A stretch of DNA of 64,000 nucleotides. Origin: Hyphomicrobiales bacterium. GTDB lineage: Bacteria > Pseudomonadota > Alphaproteobacteria > Rhizobiales > Aestuariivirgaceae. Where the stretch lies: positions 1 to 64,000 of the forward strand of contig JANYLQ010000029.1 in NCBI GenBank assembly GCA_025363755.1. Reading direction: 5' to 3'. Shown piece by piece: positions 1-9,096 of this stretch. The position numbers were made by a program, and so were the translations under genes. The first letter of the stretch is position 1; the number at the start of each line of letters is the position of its first letter. Below the pieces are notes generated by a model that was not told the DNA's origin, searched no databases, and saw nothing but the letters and a program-made list of their open reading frames with translations.

Positions 1-195
1 GCCATCGCGCGTCCGCGCGCCAGTGCGAGGACTCGCGCGGCCAGCGGCGCTGCGGCTTGAAACCCCGAGACCTCCGCCATGCCGTTGCCGTTCGGATCTC
101 CGAGCCACACGGCCACCGTGAACGACGCGTCCGCCGCCGCACTCCACGCGTCGCGCCACCCGGTCGACGTGCCGGTCTTCAACGCGAACGGCGCA
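1..195 (-). CDS. Foreign fragment: penicillin-binding protein 1C transpeptidase region (partial)
   Basis: Translating the minus strand of the first about 195 bases gives one open frame with the penicillin-binding transpeptidase signature KTGTS followed by WRDAW, then FTVAVWLG and an alanine-rich AAAPLAARV stretch. That order (KTG box, RDAW, VWLG, AAP) is typical of the C-terminal half of the transpeptidase domain of PBP1C, a periplasmic peptidoglycan glycosyltransferase/transpeptidase. Both ends are cut: the left by the window, the right by the junction at about 195-199. The segment is about 74% G+C against about 50% beyond it, so it comes from another genome. The reading frame and motifs are visible; the exact family member is inferred. 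Confidence 0.72.
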
Positions 196-198
196 CAT

Positions 199-1026
199 GA
201 CTTCACCATAGCCAAAGCTGGTGATGAGTTATTTTATATGTGGGGTTCATCACAAGCCCAGAAATATCATATGCGCTGGTTTGAGGCCTATTTGCCGAGC
301 GACGGCAGCGTGGTGATTGAACGGCTCGATATGAATTTGGTTGGGCTTTCGATTGCTGGGCCTAAGTCCCGCGCCGTGTTGCAGGCGTTAACCGATGCAG
401 ATGTTTCCAATGCGGCGTTCAAATTCATGGATCATCGTTCCATGGATATTGGCAATACCCCCGCCCTGATCAACCGCGTGACTTATACGGGAGATCTTGG
501 GTTTGAAATTTGGGTTAGGCCAGAATATCAACGCAGACTTTATCATGCGATTATGAAGGCGGGCAAAGAGCATGGCATCATCAATTTTGGCATGCGCGCT
601 TTGCTGTGCATGCGATTGGAGAAAAACTTCCCTACATGGTTCCGCGAGCTGCGCCCGATCTATGGCGGCTTTGAAGCGGGTATGGATCGGTTTATTGATC
701 TGACAAAGAATGATTTCATTGGGCTTCAAGCTGCTCGTGACGAAAAGGCATCTGGCGGCAAGCTGCGCCGGGTTTCATTTGTGGTAGAAGCAACTGACGC
801 AGACGTGCTGGGGGATGAGCCGATTTGGCATAAGGGGAAGGTTGTGGGCTGGGTGACGTCGGGGGGGTTTGCGCATTATCTGAACAAATCGATGGCGCAA
901 GGTTATGTGCCAAAGGAACTTGTTGGTGATGATGAGTTTGAAATTGAACTGATCGGTGAGATGAAGAAGGCACGGATCAATCACGAACCACTGTTTGATC
1001 CAAAGGGCGAGCGGATGCGCAGTTAG
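199..1026 (+). CDS. GcvT-like C-terminal part of a dimethylglycine/sarcosine dehydrogenase family protein (5' truncated)
   Basis: The frame opens at an ATG at 79, but its first 40 codons are antisense to the foreign PBP fragment and are not genuine. Native sequence starts around 199 with DFTIAKAG and YHMRWFE. It continues through the aminomethyltransferase fold (LVGLSIAGPKSR, YTGDLGFEIW, GMRALLCMRLEK, FPTWFRELRPIYGG) to a C-terminal barrel-like section. This is the tetrahydrofolate-binding GcvT half of large FAD proteins of the dimethylglycine dehydrogenase type (usually about 800 residues), which demethylate glycine-betaine breakdown products and pass the one-carbon unit to folate. The FAD half is lost to the chimeric end. 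The family is clear; the exact substrate is not. Confidence 0.85.
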   Translation, partial: DFTIAKAGDELFYMWGSSQAQKYHMRWFEAYLPSDGSVVIERLDMNLVGLSIAGPKSRAVLQALTDADVSNAAFKFMDHRSMDIGNTPALINRVTYTGDLGFEIWVRPEYQRRLYHAIMKAGKEHGIINFGMRALLCMRLEKNFPTWFRELRPIYGGFEAGMDRFIDLTKNDFIGLQAARDEKASGGKLRRVSFVVEATDADVLGDEPIWHKGKVVGWVTSGGFAHYLNKSMAQGYVPKELVGDDEFEIELIGEMKKARINHEPLFDPKGERMRS

Positions 1027-1042
1027 ATGATATAGTGACGGG

Positions 1043-2161
1043 ATGGCGGCACCCCCTCACCGATTCGAAGCACTGGATAGCTGGCGCGGGATATGCGCAT
1101 CAATGGTTGCACTTTTGCATTTTGAAGCGTTCAGCCATTTGAAAGATTTGCCGTTTTTTAACGATGCTTATTTGTTCGTCGATTTTTTCTTTGTGCTTTC
1201 GGGCTTTGTCATCGCTGCAAATTATCGGCAAAGATTGGCCAATGGTTTTGGTATTGGCAAATTTATGTTGATGCGATTTGGCAGACTTTATCCTCTTTAT
1301 TTTGTTGTCTTATTGGCGCTATTTTTGATTGAGTCATTTCAAGGCGCGGATGCGTTCACGCGGACAGATCGATCGGTGACAAGTTTATTTGCAAACCTCT
1401 TTCTATTGCAGAGCTTTGGCACCTTTCAGGCTTTAAGTTGGAATGCGCCCGGATGGAGCATTGCAACGGAGTTCTGGACATGTTTGCTGTTTGCGACAGC
1501 TTGCAGCTTCTGGCCAAAAAGAATCGCTATCATCGCTATCGCTGCTGCCGCTTTCCCTCTTGGGTTAATTGCAATGTTCAGCAAATTTGGCATGAATGTT
1601 ACTTATGACTACGGGATGCTTCGCTGTATTGCAGGTTTTTCGATTGGTGTTTTGACTTTTGCGATTTGGCAGCAAATATCTGTGTTTCGATTTGATGAGC
1701 GATTAGCGTTCGTTTTAGAAGTCGCATGCGTTTTATGTGTCGTCTTATTTGTGTCAATCGCTAAACAAGATCATATTTCGATTGTCGCGCCGTTGCTCTT
1801 TGCTGTCGTCGTCTTAATCTTCGCGGCTGAGGGTGGGCCAATTTCGAAGTTACTTAGGCTTTCACCATTTCTATTTTTAGGCGCGTTGTCTTATTCAATC
1901 TACATCGTGCATTTGCTGATCGAGACTGTGTTAGTGGATTTCATAAAATTTATTTCAACCAATTACGATCTGCCCTTAGTCTCAAAGTTCCAACGTGAGA
2001 ACGAAGTTGTCGATATGCTTGGCCTGACACAAAGCCAAGGAGACCTATGGGTCATTGTTTTGCTGGGATTGGTTATTGCAGTTTCTGCAATGACCTATCA
2101 CTTTATCGAGGTGCCATCACGCCGCTGGTTCAGAAGTCTTGCTCAAACCGAACGGCCATAA
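1043..2161 (+). CDS. Acyltransferase 3 family membrane protein (OafA/YrhL-like)
   Basis: A 372-residue integral membrane acyltransferase. The N-terminus has the family pattern: LDSWRGICA at residues 11-19, a histidine soon after (LLHFEAF), FVDFFFVLSGFVIA and RFGRLYPLY. About ten hydrophobic segments follow, ending in a short basic tail. Members transfer acetyl, succinyl or other acyl groups to exopolysaccharide, lipopolysaccharide or other periplasmic acceptors. The acceptor cannot be deduced here because no polysaccharide cluster is adjacent. It starts 16 bp after the truncated GcvT gene, and its 3' end overlaps the convergent oxygenase gene by 19 bp. Confidence 0.85.
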   Translation: MAAPPHRFEALDSWRGICASMVALLHFEAFSHLKDLPFFNDAYLFVDFFFVLSGFVIAANYRQRLANGFGIGKFMLMRFGRLYPLYFVVLLALFLIESFQGADAFTRTDRSVTSLFANLFLLQSFGTFQALSWNAPGWSIATEFWTCLLFATACSFWPKRIAIIAIAAAAFPLGLIAMFSKFGMNVTYDYGMLRCIAGFSIGVLTFAIWQQISVFRFDERLAFVLEVACVLCVVLFVSIAKQDHISIVAPLLFAVVVLIFAAEGGPISKLLRLSPFLFLGALSYSIYIVHLLIETVLVDFIKFISTNYDLPLVSKFQRENEVVDMLGLTQSQGDLWVIVLLGLVIAVSAMTYHFIEVPSRRWFRSLAQTERP

Positions 2162-2931
2162 AATCCGGTTTGGTCTTCTTTTGAAAACACTACGCCTGGT
2201 CGATCAAAATATGAGAAAACCGCAATGATGCGCTCGCGACCGCCTTTAATAGTGCTCACTTTATGAGCCGTGTTTTTGCCGCGAAACACGTTGAGTGTGC
2301 CTGCTGAAAGCTTCAGCGTTTTCACCTGATCATCTTCACCACGCAGCAGTTTGGCCACACCATCATAATTTTGATCACTTTCGCTGCGCAAATCTGAGCG
2401 ATAAACAAAATCACCGCCCTGTTCTGGCGCTTGCAGAAGCAAAGTCGTAGTGAATTCACTGCGGTCAAAATGCCAGTTCAGCTGTTCGCCATCGCGGTAG
2501 GCCATAACATTGATGCGAGCCAATGCATCGCGCATTGGGAACAGCGTTTCGATTTTCATCGTGGCGGCGAGGAAAACAATGAACGGTGGCCACTCATAGA
2601 TCCATGCAGGGATGGAGTTAGGGATTTGGTCGTAGCAGACCGTGTGATTGATCGTTTCTGTCATTGTGAGAGCGGGATGATCCGCGGCCAAGCCTGGAAT
2701 CTCTTTTTTGAAATAAATGTTGTGGCGGCGTGTATGGACGAAGGAGAGCGTATCGATCACGGGTTTGAGCTCGGCCACGGCTTTGATGAGCGCTTCATTT
2801 TTAACGAAACCTTCGAGATTGAACATGCCATCTGTTGCAAGATCAGCTTGGCATCTTTCAACGAGGGCGAGCCAATTGGCCGAACCTGGCTTGTCGAGCG
2901 GATAGTGATCAAGGTCAAGAATGTCTTTCAT
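2143..2931 (-). CDS. 2-oxoglutarate/Fe(II)-dependent oxygenase, last gene of the sarcosine oxidase operon
   Basis: 262 residues with a complete facial triad: H154-x-D156 in WHFDRSEF and H223 in NTAHKV, plus the 2-oxoglutarate-binding R234 in GRERII. The overall sequence resembles the ArpA/HalD/BesD-like group. Because the aspartate is present (halogenases of the group have Gly or Ala there), a hydroxylase or demethylating oxygenase is expected. Its ATG overlaps the soxG stop by 4 bp (2928-2931), so it is translationally coupled to soxBDAG; this points to a substrate in the same pathway, perhaps an N-methylated or quaternary amine. Family and metal site are seen; the substrate is inference. 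Confidence 0.8.
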   Translation of the reverse strand: MKDILDLDHYPLDKPGSANWLALVERCQADLATDGMFNLEGFVKNEALIKAVAELKPVIDTLSFVHTRRHNIYFKKEIPGLAADHPALTMTETINHTVCYDQIPNSIPAWIYEWPPFIVFLAATMKIETLFPMRDALARINVMAYRDGEQLNWHFDRSEFTTTLLLQAPEQGGDFVYRSDLRSESDQNYDGVAKLLRGEDDQVKTLKLSAGTLNVFRGKNTAHKVSTIKGGRERIIAVFSYFDRPGVVFSKEDQTGFYGRSV

Positions 2932-3431
2932 GCGGAAAACTCCAGAGCTGCATCAGTTACTGCTTCCCACACACTTAAAGCAAAGGTACGCATCGCGTAG
3001 ATGTGGAACGCGTTTTCTCCCACGCAATGGATCAACGCTGGTGTGTGATGGATTGCGGTTTGCACGAACGTGTCGGCTTTGAATTGTTTTGGATGGAAAT
3101 CGATGGCGGAGAGTTTGGCCAGAACAAAGCGAGCATTTTCGCCTTCGACTACAATGCGCGTGCGGCTGGATGAGAGTGGAGTTGATATGCACGCTTCTGC
3201 TTCGACGGGTTCACCAATCACCCAAATTTGTGTTGGATTAATCCGTAGTTGGGTTCGCCTATCATGCTCAAGCGACACGCTCATTCTCGCAGGTATTTTA
3301 CCAAGCGCCTTCTTCAATTCTTTTTCGGAACCCGCATATTGCGTGAGCGTGAAATCAGGTGCTTCTGCAATATTAAGGCCGTTGCCGGTGAAGGTTATGG
3401 CACTCGCCAATGCGGAGACGCGCTTAAGCAT
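2928..3431 (-). CDS. soxG: Sarcosine oxidase gamma subunit
   Basis: 167 residues matching the small gamma subunit of heterotetrameric sarcosine oxidase, a GcvT-N-like fold that packs on the alpha subunit. Recognised by size, by its place directly after soxA, and by patterns such as RTRIVVEG, FHPKQFKADTFVQTAIHHTPALIH and YAMRTFALSVWEAV. It overlaps the end of soxA by 8 bp and the next gene by 4 bp. The subunit has no known catalytic centre of its own and is needed for assembly of the cytoplasmic complex. Confidence 0.88.
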   Translation of the reverse strand: MLKRVSALASAITFTGNGLNIAEAPDFTLTQYAGSEKELKKALGKIPARMSVSLEHDRRTQLRINPTQIWVIGEPVEAEACISTPLSSSRTRIVVEGENARFVLAKLSAIDFHPKQFKADTFVQTAIHHTPALIHCVGENAFHIYAMRTFALSVWEAVTDAALEFSA

Positions 3432-6354
3432 GGAGGCGTTCTCCTTGCTTGTCGATGAAATGTGGCGATACGATGCGGGCTTTTACGTTTTCGTTCTTCA
3501 ACGGAAAAGCGCAGATGATGTCTTCGCCTTCATGTTTCAGGCCGCCATTGTAGAGCGCTAGAGCAATATATTTGTTCAGCTCCGTCGACCACGTTACAGA
3601 TGTGATGTAGCCGCGGCCATGACCTTTGATTTCGTCAGTTGCAGCAAACAATATTGCGCCGCCACGCAGCTTGGCGCCTTCCTCCATGCTTTCAATGCCA
3701 ACGAGGCTCCAGCGTTCAGGCGCTTGGCAGTCTTCGCGGAAGCGCAGTTCTTTGCCGATGTAAGCTTTATCTTTGCCTGCCATTTTACCGAGGCCCAAAT
3801 CATCGAGCGTATTGCGATGATCAAGATCAGCGCCAGCCACATGGCCTTTTTCAATGCGTAATGATGCGAGCGCTTCAAGTCCATATGGCTTAATGCCTAG
3901 CAGCTCTGCAGCTTTCAAAATATGTTCCCAAAGTGCTGTTGTATAATCAGCAGAGCAATGAACTTCGTAAGCCAACTCACCAGAGAAAGACAGGCGTAGG
4001 ACGCGTACTTCAACACCTTCGAACTTAAATTCAATCACGCCCATATATGGCAGTGCTTCGTTGGTGATGTCGATTTCGGGGAATGCCAATTGCAAGGCGC
4101 GGCGCGAATTGGGTCCTGAAACCGCCATCCCACCCCATTCGTCAGTGAGCGAAGTGACATGAACATTCAAGTCCGTCCAATGCATTTGCAACAGATATTC
4201 AAGCCAGCTCATCACCTCGCCTGCTTGGGCCGTTGTTGTGGTCATGTAAAATTTAGTGTCGGTGATGCGCGACGTAGTGCCGTCATCCAATACCACACCA
4301 TCATCATTCAACATCACGCCATAACGGGCGCGGCCGACTGGCAATTTGGCAAAGCCATTTACATATATGCGATTGAGGAATTCAGCAGCATCTGATCCCT
4401 GCACATCAATTTTGCCGAGCGACGATACATCAGAAATACCCACGTTCTGGCGTACTAATTCCATTTCCTTAATATAGGCTTCTTCAGGGGTCTTACCCGC
4501 CCAATCATAAAACCAAGCCCGCATCCATAATCCCGCTTCGATGAATGTTGCACCATGGGCAACATGCCAATCATGCAATGGGGAGAGGCGCTTTGGTTTA
4601 AAACGCAAACCCACACTGCGCGCGGCAATGGCACCCACTGTCATTGGCGAATAGGGTGGGCGGAAGGTCGTTGTCCCTGCTTGTGAAAGAGGAAGACCAC
4701 GCAAATCTGCCATCATTGCTAGCGCGTTGACGTTTGAGGTTTTGCCTTGGTCAGTGCCCATGCCCAAGGTGGTGTAACGCTTGAGATGTTCAACGCTGAA
4801 ATAGCCCTCTTGATGTGCGCCTTTAATGTCCTTCACCGTCACGTCATTTTGGAAGTCAACGAACGCGTATTTTTCATTCGATTTTTCAGCTGCATTCCAG
4901 ATCGGTTGAATTGAATATTTTCGGTCTTCGCGAACTGCAGGGAGATCAAATTCTTTGATTTTTTTGGAGTCTGGCAAAGCCGCGCGGGCAGCGGCGTCAC
5001 CTTCGCGAATTGCAGCGAGCAAACCGAACGTGCCATTAATTGCCCCTGCTCCGAAGTGTGATTTTGCAAAGCCACCGGGTATGAAGGCCGCAATCTGCTC
5101 ATTATATTTGGGTTTTATGCCTCCATGCGATGTGAGATGCACAGCTGGGCTCCAGCCGCCAGACATGCCCAACACATCGCACTCGATTGTAACTGCATGC
5201 CTTCCGCTCAAACGAACGCCGCGCATTTGTTTTTCACCAATCACATCAGCAATACCGCAGTTTGGGAAAATAGCGATGCCGAGTTGAGCGGCCCTGGCCA
5301 GAAGATTTCCCGACAAAGTGCCGCGATGTTCGGCCACGGTAACTGCCACATCGTTTTCAGCAAGATCGAACGCAGTGGAATAAGCGCTGTCGTTGTTGGT
5401 GACTATTACAGCACGTTTCTTGGGCACCACACTGAAGCGATTGAGATAGGTGCGCAAAGCCGACGCCAACATCACGCCTGGACGATCATTATTAGCAAAC
5501 ACCAATGGGCGTTCAATGGCACCTGTCGCCATAATAATCGTCCGCGCACGGAGCTGTTCGGTGATCTTCAATGCTGGATGGTTTTCCGGTGTAAGGCTTA
5601 GCACCGCCAAATTTTGATCATAGATACCTTGCGCCGTGGTGCGTTTCAAAAGCCGTACTTCGGGCGATTTTTCAAGTTCAGCAATTTGTGCTTTGCGCCA
5701 GCGCTCCAACTCTTCGCTGCCCGAAGAAAGTATGCTCCCACCAAATTCAAAATCTTGCTCGACGAGCACAACGCGCGCGCCTGACCTTGCGGCGGTAACT
5801 GCTGCGGCGAGGCCAGCGGGGCCGGAACCAATAATGAGCACATCGCAGAACATATAGCGCATTTCGTATCGTGCGCTATCAACATCTGGCACTGCTGCGC
5901 CAAGCCCAGCGGCTTTCCGGATGATGGGTTCATACATCATCCAGGATTTTTTAAGCGGGCCCATGAAGGTTTTATAATAAAAGCCTGCGCCAAAGATGGG
6001 CGAGAGCAACTGATTCACGGCCATCAGATCGAAGTTCAAAGACGGCCAAGCGTTTTGACTTTTTGCCGTGATGCCAGATTTTAGTTCAGCTGTGGTGCTG
6101 ATGGTATTGGGTTCCGTGCGCCCATCAGAGCCTGTCGTTAACAGTGCGTTCGACTCTTCAATGCCAGCGCCAATGATGCCGCGCGGGCGATGATATTTAA
6201 AGCTTCGGCCCAGCAAGGTTTTGCCATTAGCCAGCAACGCGGATGCCAATGTGTCGCCAACAAAGCCGTTGAACATCTTTCCGTCGAATTGAAATGAAAT
6301 CTGCTTGGTGCGATTGATGTGCGATGGCTTATCGATACGTTTGAAGGCAGTCAC
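3424..6354 (-). CDS. soxA: Sarcosine oxidase alpha subunit
   Basis: 976 residues, the full usual length. It has an N-terminal ferredoxin-like segment, then an NAD-binding Rossmann motif GSGPAG at 176-181 with an FAD/NAD-disulphide-reductase-like fold. The C-terminal GcvT domain (from about residue 590) binds tetrahydrofolate (SWLEYLLQMHW, WGGMAVSGPNSR, GELAYEVH, GLEALASLRIEKGH). With the beta subunit it oxidises sarcosine to glycine, H2O2 and 5,10-methylene-tetrahydrofolate. The start overlaps the soxD stop by 4 bp, consistent with coupled translation in soxBDAG. Confidence 0.96.
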   Translation of the reverse strand: MTAFKRIDKPSHINRTKQISFQFDGKMFNGFVGDTLASALLANGKTLLGRSFKYHRPRGIIGAGIEESNALLTTGSDGRTEPNTISTTAELKSGITAKSQNAWPSLNFDLMAVNQLLSPIFGAGFYYKTFMGPLKKSWMMYEPIIRKAAGLGAAVPDVDSARYEMRYMFCDVLIIGSGPAGLAAAVTAARSGARVVLVEQDFEFGGSILSSGSEELERWRKAQIAELEKSPEVRLLKRTTAQGIYDQNLAVLSLTPENHPALKITEQLRARTIIMATGAIERPLVFANNDRPGVMLASALRTYLNRFSVVPKKRAVIVTNNDSAYSTAFDLAENDVAVTVAEHRGTLSGNLLARAAQLGIAIFPNCGIADVIGEKQMRGVRLSGRHAVTIECDVLGMSGGWSPAVHLTSHGGIKPKYNEQIAAFIPGGFAKSHFGAGAINGTFGLLAAIREGDAAARAALPDSKKIKEFDLPAVREDRKYSIQPIWNAAEKSNEKYAFVDFQNDVTVKDIKGAHQEGYFSVEHLKRYTTLGMGTDQGKTSNVNALAMMADLRGLPLSQAGTTTFRPPYSPMTVGAIAARSVGLRFKPKRLSPLHDWHVAHGATFIEAGLWMRAWFYDWAGKTPEEAYIKEMELVRQNVGISDVSSLGKIDVQGSDAAEFLNRIYVNGFAKLPVGRARYGVMLNDDGVVLDDGTTSRITDTKFYMTTTTAQAGEVMSWLEYLLQMHWTDLNVHVTSLTDEWGGMAVSGPNSRRALQLAFPEIDITNEALPYMGVIEFKFEGVEVRVLRLSFSGELAYEVHCSADYTTALWEHILKAAELLGIKPYGLEALASLRIEKGHVAGADLDHRNTLDDLGLGKMAGKDKAYIGKELRFREDCQAPERWSLVGIESMEEGAKLRGGAILFAATDEIKGHGRGYITSVTWSTELNKYIALALYNGGLKHEGEDIICAFPLKNENVKARIVSPHFIDKQGERLHA

Positions 6355-6596
6355 CTTTCGCCTCCGACGATTTCATTGGTCGCCGTGTTGCGATTCAATT
6401 TGAACCACTGGCGGCAGCCATAAACATGTTGCCAATATTCAAGGTGTGGGCCTTGGGGGTTATCGAAAATAAATTTATAATCATGCCATTGTTTCAAATC
6501 ACCCGAGCCATGGGAGGGGCGCACGTTGGATGCGTCGCCGCCATAGCGGAATTCGGCCACATCTCTTTCACCGCAATGAGGGCATGGAATTCTCAT
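6351..6596 (-). CDS. soxD: Sarcosine oxidase delta subunit (zinc protein)
   Basis: An 81-residue protein with the zinc ligands of the family: C5 and C8 in CPHCG, H57 and C61 in QHVYGCRQW. These match the CxxC...HxxxC set of heterotetrameric sarcosine oxidase delta subunits. It overlaps soxB upstream and soxA downstream by 4 bp each. It has a structural role in the tetramer. Confidence 0.94.
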   Translation of the reverse strand: MRIPCPHCGERDVAEFRYGGDASNVRPSHGSGDLKQWHDYKFIFDNPQGPHLEYWQHVYGCRQWFKLNRNTATNEIVGGER

Positions 6597-7852
6597 TGCT
6601 TATAGATCCAATTGCCAATGCCATATTCATCAAGCTCTTTGCCCTTTTCAAAGCGATCAAGCGAAAAGCCTCCGGTGAGTTCATGTTCCTGATCATTGGC
6701 AATCATGTAAGCGAAAGTGGTGCCGGATGCTGGTGTGGCCTTAAAGCCTTGATAGCACCAACCGCCATTCAGATAGAGTCCGTCAATTGGTGTTTTGCAA
6801 ATGAAAGGTGAACCGTCAGGCGTCATATCTTGAATGCCACCCCAATGCCTGAGTAGCCGCATGCGCGACATGAAAGGCAGAAGCGTGGTGGCACATTCCA
6901 TCACATTTTGAATGCGGTGGAATTGGCCGCGTTGCGTATAAGTGTTGAAACCATCAATGTGGCCGCCAAACACCATGCCACCCTTGTCTGATTGTGAAAG
7001 ATAAAACAGCTCTGCACCCCAGGATACCACATGATGAACAATAGGCTTCACGGGTTCGGTGACAAAAGCTTGCAGAATGTGACTTTCGACGGGCAGTCGG
7101 AGACCAGCCATTGCAGCGACATGTGAGGTGTGGCCCGCAACGGCGATGCCGATTTTGTTAGATAGAATTTTGCCGCGTGAGGTTTCAACGCCAACCACTT
7201 TATCGCCGTCTCTCAAAATCGCGCTAACTTCACAATTTTCGATTATGTGCACGCCCAGTTGCGAAGCCGCACGGGCATAGCCCCAAGCCACGGCATCGTG
7301 ACGAACAGTGCCAGCACGCGGTTGGTGGATGGCACCATGGATTGGAAAGCGCGCCTCTTTCGAAAAATCGAGATATGGCAGTTCCTTCATCACTTCGTTG
7401 CGATCAAGTAGTTCTGCATCAATGCCGTTGAGGCGCATCGTGTTGCCGCGCCGTGCAAAAGCATCCACCTGCCCCGGCGACACGGCTAAAGTCATTTGGC
7501 CACGATGCGAGACCATGCAGTTGAAATTCAGCTCGTGAGAAAGCCCTTCCCACAGTTGCATGGACTTTTCAAAGAATGCTGTATTGCCGCCGATCATATA
7601 ATTCGAACGTATCAGTGTGGTGTTGCGGCCTACATTGCCCGAACCGATATAGGATTTTTCAAGAACGGCTATGTTTTTAACACCGTGGTCTTTGGCCAGA
7701 TAATATGCGGTGGCCAGTCCGTGCCCGCCGCCTCCGATGATAATGACATCATATGATGATTTAGGAACTGGCTTTTCCCAAGCCTCCGGCCATGGCTCGG
7801 ATGGCCGCAGAGCGTGCTTTGCCAGTGAAAATATGGAATAGCCTTTTGCCAT
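6593..7852 (-). CDS. soxB: Sarcosine oxidase beta subunit (FAD/FMN)
   Basis: 419 residues. The dinucleotide motif GGGGHG at 40-45 binds FAD, and GRNTTLIRSNY is the region that carries the covalent FMN site in this family. The C-terminal HWGGIQDMTPDGSP and LNGGWCYQGF patterns are typical of DAO-type oxidoreductases. This subunit carries the sarcosine oxidation site. The gene begins 30 bp after the MFS gene, so it may be read from further upstream in a seven-gene chain. No folD, purU or glyA, which often accompany sox operons, lie next to it. Confidence 0.95.
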   Translation of the reverse strand: MAKGYSIFSLAKHALRPSEPWPEAWEKPVPKSSYDVIIIGGGGHGLATAYYLAKDHGVKNIAVLEKSYIGSGNVGRNTTLIRSNYMIGGNTAFFEKSMQLWEGLSHELNFNCMVSHRGQMTLAVSPGQVDAFARRGNTMRLNGIDAELLDRNEVMKELPYLDFSKEARFPIHGAIHQPRAGTVRHDAVAWGYARAASQLGVHIIENCEVSAILRDGDKVVGVETSRGKILSNKIGIAVAGHTSHVAAMAGLRLPVESHILQAFVTEPVKPIVHHVVSWGAELFYLSQSDKGGMVFGGHIDGFNTYTQRGQFHRIQNVMECATTLLPFMSRMRLLRHWGGIQDMTPDGSPFICKTPIDGLYLNGGWCYQGFKATPASGTTFAYMIANDQEHELTGGFSLDRFEKGKELDEYGIGNWIYKQ

Positions 7853-7882
7853 TACGGCTTAATATCTGAAATTATTGGCCAA

Positions 7883-9091
7883 TCAAGCGCCAGATTTTTC
7901 ACCAGTGCGGCCACGCTCGGCCCATTCCATGGACGCCCACATTAAAATTCCGAGGCCCAAGAAAGCAATAGAGATTGGATAAAGCGTTCCATCATACATC
8001 CGTCCGGCTCCTCCACCTAAAACTACTGCCATCAGCGATGAAATAAATCCAGAAATCGCTGCGGCCATGCCTGCGTTCTTGCCCATTGGTTCCAATGCCA
8101 ACGCATTTATGTTGCCAAAAGTCAGTCCACTGAAGAAGAAAGACCAAGGCAACAGCAAGCCCAGCAACAATAGTGGCGGGTGTCCTGAAAAGAACACACA
8201 GGCAATCATCATCAAGGACCAGACAAGCAGAAAGCCGCGCACCGCCCATTTTGAAATGCCACGCATGCCAAATTTCTTCACATAATTGCCATTAAAAATC
8301 ATCGCCACAGCAATCGCGATTGCCAATCCGCCGAACCACAAAGCGAACTTATCACCCTGCTGATATTGATCGGCAAATATTTGCTGCGAAGTGCCTAAGT
8401 AACAAGTAAAAGCAGCGAATATGAAGCCAGAAGCCAATGTGTAACCCAAGCAAACACGGTTGTTCATCACGAGGACAGCACTGGCCCATAAGTCACGAGG
8501 CGAAAATTCGTGCCTGTTTTCCGGCGCTAATGTTTCGGATTGACGCAGGCCTAACCAAAGTCCCCCAATAATAGAAGCAACCACAAACCCCGCGAATATA
8601 TAACGCCATGACGCAACATAAAGAACAAGCTGCCCAATACTCGGCGCCAAAATCGGCACGAGCATAAAGACCGACATCACAAAACTCATGATCCTGGCCA
8701 TGTCGGCGCCCTTGGCTCCATCACGCACCATCGCCGTTGAAACCACGCGCGGGGATGCGCCGCCGAACCCTTGTAAGATGCGTCCTAAAATCATCATCGT
8801 GTAGTTGGTTGAAGCCATGCAGGTGAGCGCCCCCAAAGCATAAATAACCAAGCCAATATAAATAATGGGCTTGCGGCCAAATGAATCTGATAGGGGACCA
8901 AAAATTAACTGGCCGAACGTTAATCCAACAAAAAAGCCTAGGACAATAAATTGTCGGTCATTCGGGTTGGCCGCGCCAAGTTGCGTGGCAATCTGGCCCA
9001 CGGCAGGCAACATCGTATCAATCGACATGGCCATCAAAGCAGTCAAGAACGCGATCAAGGCAATGAATTCAACAGGACGAGTGGTTTGCAT
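7883..9091 (-). CDS. Bcr/CflA-type MFS exporter
   Basis: 402 residues with about 12 membrane segments. The first half shows the drug:H+ antiporter-1 pattern: LPAVGQIATQLG after TM1, GQLIFGPLSDSFGRKP in loop 2-3 and GRILQGFGGASPRV in TM4-5. It resembles Bcr/CflA exporters of drugs, dipeptides or metabolites. It lies 5 bp downstream of the M55 peptidase gene and 30 bp upstream of soxB in the same direction, so it may carry a compound of that pathway. The substrate is unknown. Confidence 0.88.
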   Translation of the reverse strand: MQTTRPVEFIALIAFLTALMAMSIDTMLPAVGQIATQLGAANPNDRQFIVLGFFVGLTFGQLIFGPLSDSFGRKPIIYIGLVIYALGALTCMASTNYTMMILGRILQGFGGASPRVVSTAMVRDGAKGADMARIMSFVMSVFMLVPILAPSIGQLVLYVASWRYIFAGFVVASIIGGLWLGLRQSETLAPENRHEFSPRDLWASAVLVMNNRVCLGYTLASGFIFAAFTCYLGTSQQIFADQYQQGDKFALWFGGLAIAIAVAMIFNGNYVKKFGMRGISKWAVRGFLLVWSLMMIACVFFSGHPPLLLLGLLLPWSFFFSGLTFGNINALALEPMGKNAGMAAAISGFISSLMAVVLGGGAGRMYDGTLYPISIAFLGLGILMWASMEWAERGRTGEKSGA

Positions 9092-9096
9092 GGGTG

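Noticed and set aside
79-198. N-terminal 40 residues of the first plus-strand frame
   Set aside because: They are antisense to the foreign PBP1C fragment and share no sequence with the GcvT family.
2143-2931. Halogenase assignment for the 2OG/Fe(II) protein
   Set aside because: The facial-triad aspartate D156 is present, whereas the related halogenases have Gly or Ala at that position.
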